Part shown: piece by piece, positions 44,115-54,509 of the stretch
How positions within the stretch are numbered: position 1 is the stretch's first letter
How the letters are laid out: every line of letters starts with the position of its first letter
From: Bacillus yapensis
GTDB lineage: Bacteria; Bacillota; Bacilli; Bacillales; Cytobacillaceae
NCBI RefSeq assembly: GCF_005280205.1
Contig: NZ_SUND01000014.1
Span: 78,530-142,529, forward strand
DNA: 64,000 nucleotides
Direction: 5' to 3'
Made by a program: the position numbers and the translations under genes
The notes under the pieces: generated by a model
Told to the model about the DNA's origin: nothing
The model's input: the letters and a program-made list of their open reading frames with translations, nothing else
Database searches by the model: none

Positions 44115-46646
44115 GTGTCTATAAAGAAAAAAATTCCTATTCTTTTTACAATTTTAGTACTCCTTATATTAATAGCTAATAATATGCATCATTTTTTTCG
44201 TGCAAAAAATAGTTTGCTTGAGAATTATGATCGTGAGATATCCTTACTTGCTCAGCAAGTATCTTATCAGGTGGAAAATGCGAAAAACGGTTCTCAATAT
44301 GTCGAAAATATAGTCGGGAGAGAGCTTCGAACAGCATCCATTGCGATTCAAAATAATCTTCCACCTCGTCATGAAGATGTGACGAACGAACAGCTGGTGG
44401 CCTTAGCGAAGGAATTAAATATTTCTCATATTACTCTTCTTGCCAAAACCGAAGATGATATTGTTGGAGTTAAATCATCTGACCCTCATGAAATCGGTCT
44501 TTCCACGAAGGAATGGGGTTATTGGTATGATGCATTTCAACAGCTTTTTGCAAGAAAACCGGTAACGGTAGAAGAAGGTTTAACGTTAAAGGATTATTGG
44601 TCTGGTCCAATTGAAATCGCTTCAAGCAATCCTGATCATACTGACAAATGGGGCTATTATTATGATGGGACAACAAATTATATTATCGATCCGTATTTTC
44701 GAGATAACGAGATTCTAGAGTACGAGGAACGCTTTGGGCCAACTAATATTATGGAACAGGTAACGAATCAACTCGAAGGGGTGCTGGAATTAACCGTATT
44801 TAATCCAGATTCTTTTGGAAATGAAGAGCTGGAAGTTCATCTCAACGGAAATAGTTTTATCCGAATATCAGAACAGCCAATCTGGTATGGTTCCTATGAT
44901 TATGAAAATACGGCCAAGGATCAGAAATATATTCAATCAGCTTTAGCGACAAATGAAGTGAAGAGCTATAATGAAATTATTAATGGAAAAGACGTAAGAA
45001 AAGCATTCGTGCCAATCAACGAACAAAATGATGAGTCATATGTCATTGGATTTGTCTATGATAACACGATGATTGATAGAGAATTGAACAAGGAATTAAA
45101 AGCTTACCTTTTTTCTTCACTTGTGTTCATGATCGTAGTTCTATGCTTTAGCTTTATTTTCTCCAATTCGATTACAAAGCCGATCGCGCGGATTGTTGAT
45201 CATGTTAATGAAATTGCTCAAGGGAAATTCGGAAAAATGTTAACCTTGAATCGTAAGGATGAATTGGGTCACTTAGTTGCTAATGTAAACGAATTGTCGC
45301 GTGATTTGAAAACGTATGTAGACGATTTGAAAAGCAGTCAGGAAGTAATAAAGTTCCAGGCTTATCATGACCCACTTACTTCTTTGCCAAATCGACGCTT
45401 TATTCAAGAGAAATTAAGCGATCTAATAAATGTGGCGAATCAAAACAATCATGTCATTGGTGTTATTTTTATGGACATCGACCGATTTAAGCATATTAAT
45501 GATTCGATGGGGCACAAAACGGGTGACCTGCTAATTAAGCTAATTTCTGAAAGAATTAAAGAACTTTTAACCGACTATAATTGTGTTGTATCAAGACAAG
45601 GTGGTGACGAGTTCATCATTTTGACGGAGAATTTAAGCGAAGAGCAAGTCAAAGAGATGACAAATAAATTAATCCTACATGTAAGGAAGCCATTTGATCT
45701 AGGAGAGCGTGAAATCTATGTCGGTTCAAGCTGTGGTATTAGTTTTTATCCGCACCATACCACAAATATGGATCAGTTAATTATTAACGCAGACATGGCG
45801 ATGTATGCAGCAAAGAAACAAGGTGGAAATCGTTTTGTCGTATATAATCCGAATGAAAGTAATGTAAGCTTAGAGCGAATTGAGATAGAAGCAAGTCTAA
45901 GAAAAGCGATCGAAGATGAAGTACTGGATGTCTATTATCAGCCGAAAATGAATGCCGCTTCCGGTAAAATTATTGGAGCAGAAGCATTGGTACGTTGGAA
46001 TGATGTGAAATTGGGCTTTGTTTCTCCAGCTGTATTTATCCCGATTGCTGAGGACTCAGGTTTAATCCAGCCTTTATTTGAGTTTGTTTTAAGAAAAGCC
46101 ATGATTCAAATGAAAGAATGGAATGATTTATTGGATGAAAAATTGACGGTTTCTGTTAACGTATCTGCGGTACAGTTTATGGAGGCTCGAAATTTAGTCG
46201 ATTGTGTAAAAATAAAGCTGAATGATACCCAATTCCCACCAGAATTATTGGAGCTGGAGATTACTGAGAGTGCTCTTTTAAATAACATGAGTGAAACGAT
46301 AGAAGCACTAGAGGAATTCAATCAACTAGGTGTTTCGATTTCAGTTGATGATTTTGGAACAGGATATTCCTCATTGAGTTATCTTCAAAAACTTCCAATT
46401 AATACTTTGAAAATCGATCAATCTTTTATAAAGAGTATAGGTGAAAACGGCAATAATTCAGAAATTGCTGAAGGGATCATTAATTTAGCAAGAAGCTTGA
46501 AATTAGACATAATTGCTGAAGGTGTTGAAGAGGAACATCAAAAACAGTATCTGATTCGAAACGGCTGTCATTTGATGCAAGGGTATTTATTCTCTAAACC
46601 ATTAGAGGCAAATGAATTTCATAAGCTACTCGTTCAAAACATATAA
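44115..46646 (+). CDS. Membrane GGDEF-EAL protein (cyclic-di-GMP turnover)
   Basis: The 843-residue protein has two membrane helices (about 8-25 and 335-357) around a roughly 300-residue extracellular sensing region, probably CHASE4-like. A HAMP linker follows, then a GGDEF domain (intact GGDEF at 496-500) and an EAL domain (intact EAL at 623-625, with DDFGTGYSSL). Both catalytic motifs are complete, so it could make or degrade cyclic-di-GMP. GTG 44115 has GGAGG 8 bases upstream. It is a single-gene unit ended by a strong terminator. The signal sensed is unknown. Confidence 0.93.
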   Translation: MSIKKKIPILFTILVLLILIANNMHHFFRAKNSLLENYDREISLLAQQVSYQVENAKNGSQYVENIVGRELRTASIAIQNNLPPRHEDVTNEQLVALAKELNISHITLLAKTEDDIVGVKSSDPHEIGLSTKEWGYWYDAFQQLFARKPVTVEEGLTLKDYWSGPIEIASSNPDHTDKWGYYYDGTTNYIIDPYFRDNEILEYEERFGPTNIMEQVTNQLEGVLELTVFNPDSFGNEELEVHLNGNSFIRISEQPIWYGSYDYENTAKDQKYIQSALATNEVKSYNEIINGKDVRKAFVPINEQNDESYVIGFVYDNTMIDRELNKELKAYLFSSLVFMIVVLCFSFIFSNSITKPIARIVDHVNEIAQGKFGKMLTLNRKDELGHLVANVNELSRDLKTYVDDLKSSQEVIKFQAYHDPLTSLPNRRFIQEKLSDLINVANQNNHVIGVIFMDIDRFKHINDSMGHKTGDLLIKLISERIKELLTDYNCVVSRQGGDEFIILTENLSEEQVKEMTNKLILHVRKPFDLGEREIYVGSSCGISFYPHHTTNMDQLIINADMAMYAAKKQGGNRFVVYNPNESNVSLERIEIEASLRKAIEDEVLDVYYQPKMNAASGKIIGAEALVRWNDVKLGFVSPAVFIPIAEDSGLIQPLFEFVLRKAMIQMKEWNDLLDEKLTVSVNVSAVQFMEARNLVDCVKIKLNDTQFPPELLELEITESALLNNMSETIEALEEFNQLGVSISVDDFGTGYSSLSYLQKLPINTLKIDQSFIKSIGENGNNSEIAEGIINLARSLKLDIIAEGVEEEHQKQYLIRNGCHLMQGYLFSKPLEANEFHKLLVQNI

Positions 46647-46647
46647 G

Positions 46648-46687
46648 AAAAGGGCAACTCTCCATTAAAAGTGAGAGTTGCCTTTTT
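46648..46687 (+). terminator. Terminator after GGDEF-EAL gene
   Basis: AAAAGGGCAACTCTC / GAGAGTTGCCTTTTT stem with a 10-base loop. Confidence 0.87.
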
Positions 46688-46769
46688 CTGTTAGTAAGCA
46701 TTAAATTTTGAATCTGGTGATGCAGTTGTTAATATAAGGGAGAATGATGATTAAGAAAGGATTTTTAAA

Positions 46770-47771
46770 ATGACAAATATAAATATCCCCGTTTCGGTCT
46801 TAAATCTTGCCCCTATTCGACAAGGGCAGGGTGCTAAAGAAGCAATAGATGCGATGGTTGAACTTGCTCAAGCAACAGAGGAAATGGGCTACTCACGTTA
46901 CTGGATTGCTGAGCATCATAATACACCAACGCTTGTTAGCTCAGCTACCTCCATTTTAATAAAACACACGTTAGAACATACAAAAACAATTCGCGTTGGT
47001 TCAGGCGGTGTAATGCTACCAAATCATTCGCCGCTAGTTGTTGCTGAGCAATTTGGCACCATGGCGACGATTTATCCAGGACGGTTAGATTTAGGTCTTG
47101 GTAGAGCGCCTGGTACGGATATGATGACTGCAAGTGCGTTGAGACGCTCTAAAAATGATTCAGTGTTTACATTCCCAGAGGATGTTAATGCTTTGTTAAC
47201 CTATTTTGGTCCAGCAGAGAAACAGGATTATGTAAAAGCCTATCCTGGTGTAGGTACAAACATTCCAATTTACATCTTAGGCTCTTCTACTGATTCTGCC
47301 TATTTAGCGGCGAAGCTAGGGTTACCGTATGTGTTTGCCTCTCATTTTGCTCCAAGGTATATGGAAGAGGCCATTTCAATCTACAGAAATCGATTTGAGC
47401 CTTCTGAATACCTCGATGCACCATATATGATGGTATGTCTTAATGTGATTGCTGCAGAAACGGATGAAGAAGCAAAACTAGAGCAAACTACGATGCAACA
47501 ATTTTTCTTGAATGTTGTGCGTGGGACACAAAAGCCTTTAAGTCCTCCGATTGAAAACATGGATTCTCTGTGGAGTCCTCCGGAAAAACAAATGGCCACA
47601 CAGATGTCTAGCGTGACCTTATTAGGTAGTAAAAGCAGTGTGAAAGAACAGTTAATTAAGTTTCAAGAGAAGTATAATGTGGATGAGATTATGGCTGTTT
47701 CTTATCTATTTGATCCAGAGAAACAAAAGCGCTCATATGAGATTTTGAAAGAAATTGTTGATGGTAAGTGA
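46770..47771 (+). CDS. LLM-class flavin-dependent oxidoreductase (YwcH-like)
   Basis: The 333-residue protein is a luciferase-like monooxygenase of the short single-subunit group. Segments [38 protein letters not shown] and [12 protein letters not shown] are typical of the YwcH/LuxA-like subgroup. Such enzymes use reduced flavin on unknown substrates. AAAGGA precedes the ATG. It is a stand-alone gene with a perfect terminator hairpin, followed by a structured repeat. Confidence 0.92.
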   Translation: MTNINIPVSVLNLAPIRQGQGAKEAIDAMVELAQATEEMGYSRYWIAEHHNTPTLVSSATSILIKHTLEHTKTIRVGSGGVMLPNHSPLVVAEQFGTMATIYPGRLDLGLGRAPGTDMMTASALRRSKNDSVFTFPEDVNALLTYFGPAEKQDYVKAYPGVGTNIPIYILGSSTDSAYLAAKLGLPYVFASHFAPRYMEEAISIYRNRFEPSEYLDAPYMMVCLNVIAAETDEEAKLEQTTMQQFFLNVVRGTQKPLSPPIENMDSLWSPPEKQMATQMSSVTLLGSKSSVKEQLIKFQEKYNVDEIMAVSYLFDPEKQKRSYEILKEIVDGK

Positions 47772-47773
47772 GG

Positions 47774-47810
47774 AAAAAGGTCTAGGATTTTGAGTCCTAG
47801 ACCTTTTTCT
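47774..47810 (+). terminator. Terminator after LLM oxidoreductase gene
   Basis: Perfect 14-bp stem AAAAAGGTCTAGGA / TCCTAGACCTTTTT with loop TTTTGAG. Confidence 0.9.
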
Positions 47811-47829
47811 ATTTAGGTGCTTCAGTAAG

Positions 47830-47997
47830 GATTGTTGTTAAAATCTTAAAGCCGATTTTAACGTGTAATTAGCTATTTTGTGCTTATTATAATGTTTGTA
47901 AGCTCTTTTCTCACTAATTCTTAGCCGTTGAATTATATAATCAATGCATGAGTAGATGTATTTTAGCTTGCATAGCCACAAAGTTTGAGAAAAGAGT
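47830..47997 (+). repeat. Structured intergenic repeat, copy B
   Basis: Shares with copy A the 16-base start GATTGTTGTTAAAATC, the GCCGATTTTAACGT segment (stem 47837-47845 / 47854-47862), AAGCTCTTTTCTCA (47900-47913) and ACAAAGTTTGAGAAAAGAG. CTCTTTTCTCA pairs with TGAGAAAAGAG (47986-47996). The intervening bases differ from copy A while the spacing is kept. It ends beside the stop codon of the minus-strand GH18 gene. Confidence 0.7.
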
Positions 47998-48000
47998 CTT

Positions 48001-49125
48001 CTATTTTAAAGTATAAAGGTTGTTTGATTTGATTTTCTTTGCAATCACACTTGATAAGCTATTTGCACCTTCTGCATCGAGACCAACTTCCCAAAGCATC
48101 ATCCCACCGAGACCATTTTGAAGGGCTAAATCAACCTTCTTTTGTACCGTATTTGTCCCGTTATAATGATAGATTGTCCCGTTTAAAGCAACCTTATCTG
48201 TACCAGCATTTGCAGGGTTTGCATTGATTATTGCGCTATAAGAAACTTGTTTAATGTTCGGATCCTCAGGTTGAGCATAAGAAGGAATTCCTAATACAAG
48301 CTTTTCTTTCGATAATTGATTGGCTTCAAATAATTTCGTCCAATAATTCACGATTTGTTCGTTGAATTTATATGGAGACAAATTTGCTGCGTTGTATTCC
48401 CCATCCCATTGTCCATCATAAGCCATGATGTTCACATGATTCACATTTGCGAACATAGATGGTTCATATATCACATTATTAATCTCTGTTCCTGCAACAC
48501 TATGAATCTTAGCGTTCACAGCGATCGATAATTCTTTATCTTTGAGCACGCCTCGTAAGTCTTTCACAAAAGCGGCGAGGTATTGCGCGTCTTCATTTGA
48601 ACGTGGGTGTTCAAAATCAATATCGATGCCATCAAGATTCTCTTGTTGAACAACACGATTGATCTCTTGAACAAGTTTTTGGCGAGTATTTGGAGTAGCG
48701 ATGGCCGCTTTAAAATATGAATACGACTCTCCGCCGTGTATATGGTACCAGCCACCGATAGCTAGCATCACTTTTGTATTGGTAGCATGAGCTTTTGCTG
48801 TGATGGTTCTTAAATTACTTACAGGTTGCTCGCCGTTGAATAACAGCTGACCATCCTTTGTTGGATGAGCGAAGGAAAAGATCACATGGGTCAATTGATC
48901 ATACGGAATTTTATTAGGATCACGATAATCCTGTACATAACCGATAAGAACCTTTTCTTCCGTGAGCTGAGGTACATCTTTTTGTTTCGTTTGTTTATTT
49001 GATTGGGGAAGATTCCCGATTTTTATTTTCTCTGAGTCATGGGTTGGAAATAGAGTTCCTGCAAAGAAACCTCCAATAAAGGTAATGATGATTACCAAGG
49101 AAAGGAGGAGCATTCGTTTATTCAT
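48001..49125 (-). CDS. Membrane-anchored/secreted GH18 glycoside hydrolase
   Basis: The product of about 374 residues starts with a signal/anchor (MLLLSLVIIITFIGGFFAGTLF), a polar linker, and a GH18 barrel. The catalytic DxxDxDxE motif is intact (LDGIDIDFEHP). The substrate is probably chitin-like or peptidoglycan-derived N-acetylglucosamine chains. The start is ATG 49125, with GGAGG 7 bases upstream; the longer frame to 49227 has no site. The next gene upstream on this strand is the TOTE-type pseudogene. A second GH18 protein lies 2.7 kb to the right. Confidence 0.87.
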   Translation of the reverse strand: MNKRMLLLSLVIIITFIGGFFAGTLFPTHDSEKIKIGNLPQSNKQTKQKDVPQLTEEKVLIGYVQDYRDPNKIPYDQLTHVIFSFAHPTKDGQLLFNGEQPVSNLRTITAKAHATNTKVMLAIGGWYHIHGGESYSYFKAAIATPNTRQKLVQEINRVVQQENLDGIDIDFEHPRSNEDAQYLAAFVKDLRGVLKDKELSIAVNAKIHSVAGTEINNVIYEPSMFANVNHVNIMAYDGQWDGEYNAANLSPYKFNEQIVNYWTKLFEANQLSKEKLVLGIPSYAQPEDPNIKQVSYSAIINANPANAGTDKVALNGTIYHYNGTNTVQKKVDLALQNGLGGMMLWEVGLDAEGANSLSSVIAKKIKSNNLYTLK

Positions 49126-49285
49126 AGCTATTCCTCCATTATAGTTTTCGACCTTCAAAATTGTAACAGATATTTGGGGTGAAATGCGGAGGTAATATTT
49201 TGTAGTTTTATAATAAAAGACCTCCAATACTTGGAGGCCATTATCTTAAGAGATATGAAGTTGTAAAAAATTCGAGCCAAGTTCC

Positions 49286-51675
49286 TTAAAATAGTTTCAT
49301 TTGCTCAGCGGTAGTTGCGATGTCTGTTTCTTTTTCCATGATTTTATAGCCCATTGAATGATATCCCTTTAATCTCTTATCATACATTGCCTTTAACATA
49401 GGTTCGTGATGATCTACATAATCATAGACTTTAACTGCTGACTTTTCTTCATGTAGACGGTGTAGTCTTCCAACATATTGTTGCAATGTACCTTTCCAAG
49501 AAAAAGGCATAACTAGAAATAAACAATCCAATCGGGCATGATCAAAACCTTCTCCGATATATTTTCCGGTCGCGCTGATTAATCGTTCTTCATGATTGCC
49601 AAGTGCTCCTAATTTCTTAAGCTTTTCTCTTTCTTCTTTTTTGCTCATTCCGCCAGTTAACACAATGATATTTTTTGCAAATCCTTTAAATTTAAATTCT
49701 AAGTCACGAACATGTTCTAATCTTTCCGTTAGAATTAGGGGAGCAGACCCTTTTTCTAATTCTTTTAGAACATCATCAAAAATTAACTGATTACGATGGT
49801 TGTCCACAATCATTTCTTTATATAATGTTTGGATATCTTTATTCATTGCCTTCTCTGAGCACTTAAATTTTGTGTATCTAGTTACCAATCTATGTTCAAA
49901 TGGTCGAATTTTGGATTGGTTTTTTGCATTTACTTTATACCGTATAGGTCCTAATTGCATTGTCATAATTGGTTGTAGCCCATCTTTCCTAGTTGGAGTA
50001 GCAGTTAACCCATGTATAAATTTAGCGTTTGACTTTTTCAGAACACTCTCAAAACTAAATGCAGAGATATGATGGCACTCATCGACAATTATTTGCCCAT
50101 ACTGAGATAGTTCATCTTTAATCTCGCCTTTATAATTCAGGCTTTGAATAGTGGCAATATCAACTATTCCTGTCAGTTTGTTTTTTCCTCCACCCATTTG
50201 CCCAATTTCCTGATCGTCTATATCTAAAAAAGTGGATAAGCGTTCTTTCCACTGGTCTATTAATTGTTTCCTATGAACAATAATTAATGTGTTTACATTT
50301 CTGTTTGCTATTAGTGCAGCAGCAATTACGGTTTTTCCAAATCCCGTAGTAGCTGATAAAATTCCTACAGGATTCTCTTTAAGTTTTTTCACTGCTTGTT
50401 CTTGCTCCGTCCTCAACTTTCCATTAAAACTTAAAGATAATTTAACTCCAGAATTTGTATGTTCCTTAAAATTATACTTTATAGAGTACTCATCCAATAA
50501 TTTGATTAAGTCCTCTCTACAACCACGAGGCAATATTAAAAAATCATCTAATTCTTCACAGCAGATAATATTTCTTGGGATGCCATAGGTGGATAAACGT
50601 TTCGCTTGTGCTTTGAAAAATTCCGGGTTTCTAAAAGTTGATAAGTGAATGAGTTTTTGAATAAAGAAGGAGGGAAGAGCTTCTTTGTTAATATGCAATC
50701 CATTTTTTTCAATTATTTCTATTTTGGTAGGAACATTAACTTGGGACTTATCCTCAATTAACTTATTGTTTTCTTGTACAAGATTAGGGGTTCTATTTCT
50801 TTGGCCAAATTTTTTAATTATATTTTGGATGACAACTAGATTTATTTTCTCCACATTTTCTAAATAGAGCCATTGATCTGGATACGGTATAAAACTCTCA
50901 TCGATAAAAACGCTGTTCCCGCTTTTCCTTGGCCCATTTTGAAGAGGAAGTGCTATTAAATTTCCAAACCCACCCCTAGGCAAGGTATCTTGATTAGGGA
51001 ATAAACGATCGAAGGAGTCCATTCCTACTTCATACCTTTTTTCGAGCGTATGTGATAATAAAACATTACCTAGTTTACGGGCTATAGAAGCAGGAACTGT
51101 TTCAGAAAAAAAGATCCAAACATGCGCACCATTTCCAGAACGTGACCGTTCAATGCTAGCTGGTACATTTAATGTTCTGCATGTATTCATAAAAACTCGA
51201 ACATCTTTTTGCCAATTCTTTTTATCAAAGTCAACAGCTAAAAACCAACAGTTTTCATCCTCTAGTAGTGGGTAAAGGCCAATAGTATGTTTTCCTGTAA
51301 GATGTTCATAGATGACATTGTCCGTAAGTTTAAGTAATTTCCGATGCTGACAATCGGCACATTTAATTGTTGGCTTTTTGCATAAAGTTGGATGCCATTC
51401 TAATTCACATGCTGGAGAATAACCTGATTTTCCGGTTTTTGATTCCCAACGTATTGCATATACATCGGTCCTACCTTTAAACAGATTTTTGTATATTTGA
51501 ATTCTTTCTTTAATCTTTTCTTGTTGCTTAAATTGTTATTTGAAGGTTCATACGTATGGTGAGGTTTAAATTCAATATTATGAGCTCTTAAAAGATTTTT
51601 TAATTGAAGATTTTCTTTTTTTAATCTATCGCATTCTTTAATTGACAGTTGTAGCTGCCGTTCAAGGTTTCGCAT
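49286..51675 (-). pseudogene. TOTE-type archaeo-eukaryotic primase/superfamily 2 helicase, single frameshift
   Basis: Two frames together encode one protein of about 797 residues. The N-terminal coiled coil (51675 to about 51526, AGAGGAG ribosome site) continues in the -1 frame to 49286. The joined product has a Cys cluster (C..C..KCADC), the primase metal motif LAVDFD, SGNGAHVWIFF (catalytic His) and NQDTLPRGGFGNLIALPLQ. A helicase follows with TTGFGKT, DECHH, TATPTRKDG and QYVGRLHR. This matches the primase-helicase of TOTE conflict systems. Loss of one base near 51526-51520 (AAGCAACAAG) explains the break. Translation could restart at ATG 51190, but that would lack the primase metal motif. 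It is solitary here. Confidence 0.8.
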
Positions 51676-51807
51676 AATGGCTCCTCTATGAATTGATTAG
51701 AATTTACTTTTATTATACAAAAAGAAGGAGTAAGTTAAAAATCTGTTGGATTCGCATAAATAACCCATAAGCAGTTAAGCAATAATAATGCTACGAGGTG
51801 ATGGATA

Positions 51808-53940
51808 TTGAATTCGATGGATTTTGATCGATTTGAATTATTGGAAGTCAATGGAGAAACGAAGATTGTTCTCTACATCGAGCAACCTAGTGGACAGTAT
51901 GATACAGAATTTGCATCAGAAATAGGCTTTTTTAAAAAAGATGGTAATGAAAAGATGAGAGAGAATGCCATTTCGTTTGTTAAAAAACATATGCCAAAAT
52001 TAAAAGTGGCGACGATTGTTGTTGTGGCTGGTGCTACTCTTCTTGCTAGTTTTCCTATGAAACAAGCGTCTGCACATGAAGTGGATTTTAATATGTCGTA
52101 CCTGTATTTTGGCAATACGCAGTCTTATATCTCTCAGGTGGATAAAACCCAAGGAAACTTAAGTCTCGTTTCACCAAGCTACTTTGATATTAATCCTGAT
52201 GGCTCTTTAAAGGTCACTTCCCAATTCGATCCAAACTTTGTCACTGAAATGCATAAGCGAGGTATAAAAGTAGTTCCTTTTTTAAGTAATCATTGGGACA
52301 GAACGGTTGGTCGTTCAGCTTTGGCAAATCGAGAACAATTAGCGACTCAAATTGCCGATTTTATTATTAAAAATAATCTAGATGGTGTGCAGGTCGATAT
52401 TGAAAACGTGACCGAAGTGGATCGGGATAATTACACTGATTTAGTAAGGTTACTTAGAACAAAACTACCCGAGGGCAAAGAGGTTTCAGTGGCTGTAGCT
52501 GCTAATCCAAATGGATGGACAAAGGGTTGGCATGGTTCTTATGATTATAAAGAATTAGCTAAGTACTCCAATTATCTCATGGTAATGGCATATGATGAGA
52601 GCTATGAAGGAAGTCCTGAGGGTCCAGTTGCAAGTTACAGTTGGGTCGAACGTTCAATCCAGTATACGCTTAATCAAGGAGTTCCAGCGGATAAGGTTGT
52701 CCTTGGAGTTCCATTTTATGGACGGTATTGGAAAGAAGGAGAAGCTGTTGGCGGTACAGGTATTTCAAATGTACGGGTAGATGAGCTACTAAAGAAGTAC
52801 GGTGGTACAGTAACCTTTGATGAAAAAACGAAGTCCGCGAAAGCGACGATTACGATTGACCCAGGGGATCCAACGACGACAATTGCTGGGAAAACATTAA
52901 CAGCAGGAACTTATCATATCTGGTATGAAAATGCTAATTCCATTCAAGCGAAATTCGAACTTATTCATAAGTACAATATTAAAGGTACAGGAAGCTGGAG
53001 TTTGGGCCAAGAAAATGCGTCTATATGGCAATCGTATAAGACATGGATGGCTGATGATCAAATCCAGGTAACTCCTACAAACCCTACGCAACCAAAGGAA
53101 CAGGTGGGCACGGTTACACCAACGACGTCAACCTATACGGTCAAGTCTGGCGACTCTTTATGGAAAATAGCAACGGATCACAAGCTGAGTGTAACCCAAT
53201 TAAAAGAATTAAATCAATTAACTTCGGATATGATCTATGTTGGACAAGTATTAAAAGTCGGAGTTTCCACACTTCCTGTTACACAACAACCGGTTGTGAA
53301 TGACCCACCAGCTAGTACGCCTGGTGCCATCTCAGCCCCAGCGCAGGAAGCTGTTGCTCCGCCACCGAAGCAGACAACACCTGTGGTCAAGGCTCCGACA
53401 CCAGCACCGGTAGTAAAAGCACCTACTCCAGCACCTGCGTCTAAGGTTGTTACACCAGTTAAAAAATATCCAACCCTTAAGGCAGGTTCTAAAGGTACGG
53501 CTGTTACTGACATGCAAAATAAACTAAAGACTGCCGGTATCTATAAGGGGAAAATAAATGGCACTTATGACACAACTACTAAAAATGCGGTTATAGCCTT
53601 TCAAAAGAAATATAAGTTGAAAGCGGATGGAATAGCAGGACCTGCTACTTTAGGAAAGCTCGATTCGGTTATTACCCCTGTTAAAGCTGCTGCTCCAGCA
53701 AAAACAGCTGTTGTAGCGGTAAAGAAATATCCGACTTTAAAAGTAGGTTCAAAAGGTACTGCAGTAACCGATATGCAAAATAAGTTGAAGAAAGCGGGAA
53801 TCTATAAAGGAAAAATCAATGGAACTTATGATACGACAACAAAGAATTCCGTTATAGCCTTTCAAAAGAAATATAAGTTGAAAGCGGACGGAATAGCGGG
53901 ACCAGCTACTTTAGGGAAACTAGATGCTGTTATTAAATAA
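51808..53940 (+). CDS. GH18 glycoside hydrolase with LysM and two peptidoglycan-binding domains
   Basis: The 710-residue protein has an unusual front of about 65 residues, then a membrane/signal segment ([16 protein letters not shown]) and ASAHEVD. A GH18 barrel follows (about 90-420, catalytic motif [11 protein letters not shown]), then a LysM repeat ([13 protein letters not shown]...), a Pro/Ala/Thr linker (about 495-550) and two nearly identical peptidoglycan-binding domains. The layout suggests a cell wall or spore cortex N-acetylglucosaminidase, as in the YaaH/SleL group. The start is TTG 51808 with GAGGTGAT upstream. The gene is divergent from the TOTE-like locus and followed by a small secreted protein. 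Confidence 0.9.
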   Translation: MNSMDFDRFELLEVNGETKIVLYIEQPSGQYDTEFASEIGFFKKDGNEKMRENAISFVKKHMPKLKVATIVVVAGATLLASFPMKQASAHEVDFNMSYLYFGNTQSYISQVDKTQGNLSLVSPSYFDINPDGSLKVTSQFDPNFVTEMHKRGIKVVPFLSNHWDRTVGRSALANREQLATQIADFIIKNNLDGVQVDIENVTEVDRDNYTDLVRLLRTKLPEGKEVSVAVAANPNGWTKGWHGSYDYKELAKYSNYLMVMAYDESYEGSPEGPVASYSWVERSIQYTLNQGVPADKVVLGVPFYGRYWKEGEAVGGTGISNVRVDELLKKYGGTVTFDEKTKSAKATITIDPGDPTTTIAGKTLTAGTYHIWYENANSIQAKFELIHKYNIKGTGSWSLGQENASIWQSYKTWMADDQIQVTPTNPTQPKEQVGTVTPTTSTYTVKSGDSLWKIATDHKLSVTQLKELNQLTSDMIYVGQVLKVGVSTLPVTQQPVVNDPPASTPGAISAPAQEAVAPPPKQTTPVVKAPTPAPVVKAPTPAPASKVVTPVKKYPTLKAGSKGTAVTDMQNKLKTAGIYKGKINGTYDTTTKNAVIAFQKKYKLKADGIAGPATLGKLDSVITPVKAAAPAKTAVVAVKKYPTLKVGSKGTAVTDMQNKLKKAGIYKGKINGTYDTTTKNSVIAFQKKYKLKADGIAGPATLGKLDAVIK
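53461..53937 (+). repeat. Internal tandem duplication encoding two peptidoglycan-binding domains
   Basis: Two units of about 213 bases (from 53461 and from 53722) encode KKYPTLK(A/V)[11 protein letters not shown]... and end GKLD(S/A)VI, with only a handful of amino acid differences. They are separated by an Ala/Pro/Lys linker. Strong identity indicates a recent duplication or gene conversion. Confidence 0.85.
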
Positions 53941-53955
53941 CCAGGAGGAAAGCAA

Positions 53956-54411
53956 ATGAGAAAAATCCAGTTTATAGGTGTCTTTAGTTTGATTTTCTTA
54001 TTGATTGGTCATTCTGTATTAGCTGCAGAGACGAAAAAAGTTGAGTTTTTTGGTGTTGGTGCCACTGTCACTGAATTGGCCAATCAGGAGTTTAAAGTAG
54101 AAACGACAGGTGAGAAGGAAGGAGAGGGATTTGTCCATACACCAAGTGCACCTACTTCCATCAACGTTAAGTACAAAGTGGCGTTAAAGGGTGAAGGAAA
54201 GGTTTATTTGAAAATAGAGGAGACAGATGCAAGAGGGACCTTTTTAAACGAAGTAAAGTCTGAAGAAATTCAATTAACGGATGAGTGGAAGGAGTATGAG
54301 TTGGAGGCCAAAATAGCCTCTTTACAGTCGCAATTGGATGTATTTGTATTAACTAGTAGTAAACAGGAAACTACATTCTTTTTCAAAAATGTAGAAGTGC
54401 TGAATGAATGA
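53956..54411 (+). CDS. Small secreted beta-sandwich-like protein
   Basis: The 151-residue product has a clear signal peptide (RKIQFIGVFSLIFLLIGHSVLAAE). The rest is beta-rich, rich in Lys, Glu and Thr, resembling a carbohydrate-binding-module fold (VKYKVALKGEGKVYLKIEETDARG..., ending FFFKNVEVLNE). It begins 15 bases after the GH18-LysM gene with CCAGGAGG, so both are co-transcribed; it may bind cell wall sugar for the hydrolase. No family assigned. Confidence 0.75.
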   Translation: MRKIQFIGVFSLIFLLIGHSVLAAETKKVEFFGVGATVTELANQEFKVETTGEKEGEGFVHTPSAPTSINVKYKVALKGEGKVYLKIEETDARGTFLNEVKSEEIQLTDEWKEYELEAKIASLQSQLDVFVLTSSKQETTFFFKNVEVLNE

Positions 54412-54451
54412 TTTCTATTTAGACAACATGTATACTTAGAATATACACATT

Positions 54452-54485
54452 ACAAAACCTTCCGTAAGCTAGGAAGGTTTTGTGA
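54452..54485 (+). terminator. Terminator after the GH18 operon
   Basis: Perfect 12-bp stem ACAAAACCTTCC / GGAAGGTTTTGT with loop GTAAGCTA. Confidence 0.85.
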
Positions 54486-54509
54486 TTTCTAAGGAATAGG
54501 GTGATAGAG

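Noticed and set aside
51500..51540. Programmed -1 ribosomal frameshift in the TOTE-type gene
   Set aside because: No X-XXY-YYZ slippery heptamer in the correct frame and no obvious downstream stem; a one-base loss or sequencing error is simpler.
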